Origin: an uncultured Hyphomonas sp.
Lineage (GTDB): Bacteria > Pseudomonadota > Alphaproteobacteria > Caulobacterales > Hyphomonadaceae
Length of the DNA: 64,000 nucleotides
NCBI RefSeq assembly: GCF_963677035.1
Contig: NZ_OY781472.1
Location: forward strand, 930,001 to 994,000
Direction of reading: 5' to 3'
The notes under the pieces were generated by a model. The model was not told the DNA's origin. It did not search any database and saw nothing but the letters and a program-made list of their open reading frames with translations. Below, piece after piece: positions 61,394 through 64,000 of this stretch (position 1 is the first letter of the stretch; each line of letters begins with the position of its first letter). The translations under genes were made by a program, and so were the position numbers.

Positions 61394-62680
61394 ATGCTCT
61401 ACTCCTTTGTCGAAATGAACCGTGCCGCGATGGCGCCGATGCGTATGGCTGTACGCGCGGGCCGCATGGCGATGCATTCTTCGATCAACCCCATCGCCCA
61501 GACGGATTACGGCAAGGCGCTCACCGCCTTTGCCGACGTGTTCGAAAGCGCCACCCGCTATTATGGCAAGCCGGAATGGGGCATCGACTCGGTCAAGATC
61601 AACAGCGCGCCCGTGCCGGTCACCCCGACGGTGGCCTGGCGGTCGCCCTGGTGCAACATGGTCCATTTCCGCAAGGATCCGGACGCACTGGCCTCCGCCC
61701 GCAAGCCGGGCTCTGCGCCCCTGCCCCGCATGCTGATCGTGGCGCCGCTGTCCGGCCACTATGCCACTCTGCTGCGCGGAACGGTCGAAGGCTTTCTGGA
61801 GACGCATGACGTCTACATTGCCGACTGGGCCGATGCGCGCATGGCGCCGGTCTGGCTCGGCCGGTTCGACCTCGATGACTATATGGACAATGTCCGCAAG
61901 ATGATCTCGCACATCGGGCCCGGCGCGCATGTGCTGGCCGTGTGCCAGCCCGGCCCGCCGGTTCTGGCTGCGATCTCGATGATGGCGGAAGACAATGATC
62001 CGAACCGCCCGGCCTCGATGACCTTTATGGGATCTCCCATCGATGCCCGCCGCAGCCCGACCGTGCCGAACGAACTGGCCGAGGAGCGATCCTTCGAATG
62101 GTTCCAGGAAAACATGATCTACACCGTGCCCGGGCCTTATCCGGGCGTGTTCCGCCGGGTCTATCCGGGCTTTGTGCAGCTCGCCTCGTTCATGAACATG
62201 AACTGGGGGCGGCATGTCGATGCGCAGTGGCGCTTCTTCAACCATCTCGTCGATGGTGACGGCGACAATGCCGGCAAGCACCGTGAATTCTATGACGAAT
62301 ACCTCTCGGTCCTCGACATGACCGAAGAGTTCTACCTGCAGACCATCCTGCGTGTGTTCCAGGAACACCATCTGGCGCGCGGCATCATGAAATATCGCTA
62401 TTCGCGCCCGATCCGGCCCGAGAAAATCCGCGATGTGGCGCTGATGACGGTCGAAGGGGAAAAGGACGATATTTCCGGCATCGGCCAGACGCAGGCGGCG
62501 CATGATTTGTGCACCAAGCTGCCGAAGGAAATGCAGCTGGACTATATCCAGCCGGGCGTTGGCCATTACGGCGTCTTCAACGGCAACCGTTTCCGGACGG
62601 AGATCGCCCCGCGCGTCGCCGAATTTACCCGCCGCTTCACCCATCGCGAAATGGACGAAGCCGCCCTCGAAAAGGTCTAG
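61394..62680 (+). CDS. phaZ: Intracellular polyhydroxyalkanoate depolymerase PhaZ
   Basis: A 428-aa alpha/beta-hydrolase that mobilises stored PHB granules. The nucleophile is a cysteine, C184 in VLAVCQPGPPVLAAI, exactly the position and motif of the PhaZ1 class (Cys in place of the lipase serine). Supporting segments are TPTVAWRSPWCNMVHF, PLPRMLIVAPLSGHYATLLR, YIADWADARMAPVWLGRFDL and the C-terminal His in VGHYGVFNG. No signal peptide is present. The organism is therefore expected to make PHB. ATG 61394 fits the family start. Confidence 0.95.
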   Translation: MLYSFVEMNRAAMAPMRMAVRAGRMAMHSSINPIAQTDYGKALTAFADVFESATRYYGKPEWGIDSVKINSAPVPVTPTVAWRSPWCNMVHFRKDPDALASARKPGSAPLPRMLIVAPLSGHYATLLRGTVEGFLETHDVYIADWADARMAPVWLGRFDLDDYMDNVRKMISHIGPGAHVLAVCQPGPPVLAAISMMAEDNDPNRPASMTFMGSPIDARRSPTVPNELAEERSFEWFQENMIYTVPGPYPGVFRRVYPGFVQLASFMNMNWGRHVDAQWRFFNHLVDGDGDNAGKHREFYDEYLSVLDMTEEFYLQTILRVFQEHHLARGIMKYRYSRPIRPEKIRDVALMTVEGEKDDISGIGQTQAAHDLCTKLPKEMQLDYIQPGVGHYGVFNGNRFRTEIAPRVAEFTRRFTHREMDEAALEKV

Positions 62681-63288
62681 CTGCGGGTCAGGCGGGCCGT
62701 CAGGCAATCTGCGGGCAGGCCCGGGTCAGCGGCATCCGGGGCGCGCAGATAGGCTTCGGCCTGTGCCATGGCCGCTGCTTCCGCGGCAGTGCCCCCATCT
62801 GACAGATCGACGTCGCCCAGGGTTTCCTGCCCGGTGCATGACAGGCCTTCAAGCCGGCCCACACCATTTCCGGCGGCCTGCAGGCTGACCGCGAAGGGCA
62901 GCTCAGGCCCGTAAGGCACGGCGACATAATCTTCCAGCACAGCCCCCGCCTTCTCAGCGGGGTCATAATGTACCTTGTAGACCAGCCCGGCCTCCAGCCT
63001 TTGCACGGTGAACCGGGTCCGCAGGCTTCCAAGCCAGTCGACCATCGCGCGGTTGCGGCCGGCTTTGGCGCGGTCCTGTTTCAGACTGGCAAATGCGTCT
63101 GCCATCTCGGCCAGCGGATCGAGCATGACGTCCGACCGGACATTCGGATGCAGCACGCTGGCCGGCGGCATCAGGCCAGACCCATTCGCCCCGCCCGTGA
63201 CATTGTACTGGCCATAAGTGAGACAGGCGGTAATCCCGGCCGCCACTGCGGCGGACGACATGTTGGCCAGAAGTGGCAGGGTCAGCAT
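62677..63288 (-). CDS. Hypothetical exported protein
   Basis: A 203-aa product from ATG 63288 with a hydrophobic N-terminus (TLPLLANMSSAAVAAGITAC), which may be a signal or lipoprotein-like peptide. A mature domain of unknown fold follows, with LSCTGQETLGDVDLSDG and ADCLTARL cysteines near the end. A longer start at 63366 (MRFGRKGSVYK) is possible. The stop overlaps phaZ by 4 nt in the opposite direction. Confidence 0.55.
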   Translation of the reverse strand: MLTLPLLANMSSAAVAAGITACLTYGQYNVTGGANGSGLMPPASVLHPNVRSDVMLDPLAEMADAFASLKQDRAKAGRNRAMVDWLGSLRTRFTVQRLEAGLVYKVHYDPAEKAGAVLEDYVAVPYGPELPFAVSLQAAGNGVGRLEGLSCTGQETLGDVDLSDGGTAAEAAAMAQAEAYLRAPDAADPGLPADCLTARLTRS

Positions 63289-63433
63289 GGAAGGCGGTTC
63301 TCCGGTATCCCGAGCCCCTGCTTGTCCGCTGAATTTGTAAACAGAGCCCTTCCGTCCGAACCGCATATGATCTCACCTCTCCCGCTGACCGGAAAGGCTG
63401 GTGCAAGGGGCGTGCCTCTGGCGGCGCGCCGGA

Positions 63434-64000
63434 CTAGTGCGGAATGTGGTCTGGTGAAAAATGATCGTGCGGGGCCGGGGCGATTTGCCCGCCCGCGTCT
63501 TCATGCGGATGCAGCGGCATCAGCGCCATCAGGACAGCGAGCCCCACACCGGCACTCAATGCCATCAGGCTGCGCATCGGCGGCTCCTCACTCAGCGGCG
63601 CCATCAGCGGGCCGGTCGCCACATAGAGGAGGAGACCGGCAGAGACGGCGAACAGGCTGCCGATAATGTCCGGTGTCAGGCCGTACATGAACGGCGTCGC
63701 CACGATCACGCCCAGCGGCGTGGTCACGGCCGCGGCCAGGAAAGCCCAGAAGAAGGATTCGCGGTTCGAGAAACTGTGACGGCGCAGAATGGCAAAGGCG
63801 ATCACGCCTTCCGGAAACTCGTGCAGCATCAGCGCGGCTGCCGCATAAACGCCCGAGGAGAAGCTCGCGGCAAAGGTGACCGAATAGATCACCCCGTCCA
63901 GCAGGGAGTGGATCGCCACAGCTGCGAGAGGCGTGACTGCCGCCGCCCGCCCCCGGTCAGAGCTTTCCGGAAACAGCGCCCCAATCCCGAAATGCAGGCC
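63434..64000 (-). CDS. ZIP family metal transporter (5' end outside window)
   Basis: The visible 188 residues are the C-terminal half of a ZIP transporter. The conserved metal-site helices read AIHSLLDGVIYSV (helix 4, HS-x-x-DG) and LMLHEFPEGVIAFAILRR (helix 5, HE-x-x-E), then three to four more membrane helices and a histidine-rich tail HPHEDAGGQIAPAPHDHFSP. It should import zinc or another divalent metal. The frame runs without stop to base 64000, so the start codon lies outside the window. Confidence 0.88.
   Translation of the reverse strand, partial: GLHFGIGALFPESSDRGRAAAVTPLAAVAIHSLLDGVIYSVTFAASFSSGVYAAAALMLHEFPEGVIAFAILRRHSFSNRESFFWAFLAAAVTTPLGVIVATPFMYGLTPDIIGSLFAVSAGLLLYVATGPLMAPLSEEPPMRSLMALSAGVGLAVLMALMPLHPHEDAGGQIAPAPHDHFSPDHIPH

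Overview
The window is a 64 kb piece of a GC-rich alphaproteobacterial chromosome. The lptB-lptA-lptC-rnd block, a SAM-II riboswitch in front of metA, an HWE-type histidine kinase, a Cys-type intracellular PHB depolymerase and many small membrane proteins all point to the Hyphomonadaceae/Caulobacterales area (a Hyphomonas-like marine organism). The family-level assignment is inference; no 16S rRNA or other marker gene is present. I saw no rRNA, tRNA, CRISPR array, transposase, phage or conjugation gene. Gene order looks like an ordinary chromosomal core with a few accessory patches.

Layout. 1-2.7 kb: LPS transport genes (lptB cut by the window edge, lptA, lptC) and ribonuclease D, all on the minus strand. 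3-4.5 kb: an acetyl-CoA hydrolase/CoA-transferase. 4.5-5.4 kb: an accessory patch with a GIY-YIG nuclease gene bracketed by two copies of a palindromic repeat, then a 116-bp duplicate of the 5' end of the LD-carboxypeptidase gene lying 1.47 kb further on. 5.4-20 kb: a lipoprotein, an S66 peptidase, a YaiI-like protein, an acyl-CoA-dehydrogenase-like flavoprotein, an acyltransferase, metA with its riboswitch, an MdaB-like reductase, rsgA, a nitronate-monooxygenase-like flavoprotein, a rhodanese, xerC, an aldo/keto reductase and a tightly overlapped trio (ycgN and two mini-GNATs). 20-21 kb: ohr and a divergent MarR/OhrR regulator with repeated candidate operators. 21-26.5 kb: mnmC and a complete phage-shock (psp) locus with pspF divergent, a sigma-54 promoter and two small membrane-protein genes in addition to pspABC.

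26.5-30.2 kb: a single-domain response regulator and a seven-PAS HWE histidine kinase. 30.4-31.6 kb: hpf and ptsN with a strong terminator. 31.7-37.8 kb: ferredoxin-NADP reductase, small membrane proteins, a secreted caspase-like protein, lpdA and a GNAT. 37.8-41.5 kb: a membrane protein/winged-helix pair, a lipoprotein, yebC, a small hypothetical gene whose end is made of repeat DNA, and a 0.35-kb island of nested inverted repeats. 41.5-45 kb: an SDR, a tautomerase, a MarR regulator and an AT-richer gene encoding a C-terminal HEPN-like motif. 45-64 kb: a YmdB-like phosphoesterase, a large lipoprotein, a YgjP-like metalloprotease, a cation/proton antiporter, an EEP hydrolase, motA, a fused oligopeptide ABC ATPase, ompW, an iron alcohol dehydrogenase with a Tag-like glycosylase, a carotenoid oxygenase with its TetR regulator, phaZ and a ZIP transporter cut by the window edge.

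The most interesting signals are the riboswitch with an apparent intrinsic terminator overlapping its 3' end, the HEPN-like gene of foreign composition, the repeat-bracketed GIY-YIG gene, the extended psp operon, the secreted caspase homologue and the nested repeat island. I did not find a multi-gene system that I can call undescribed with confidence.
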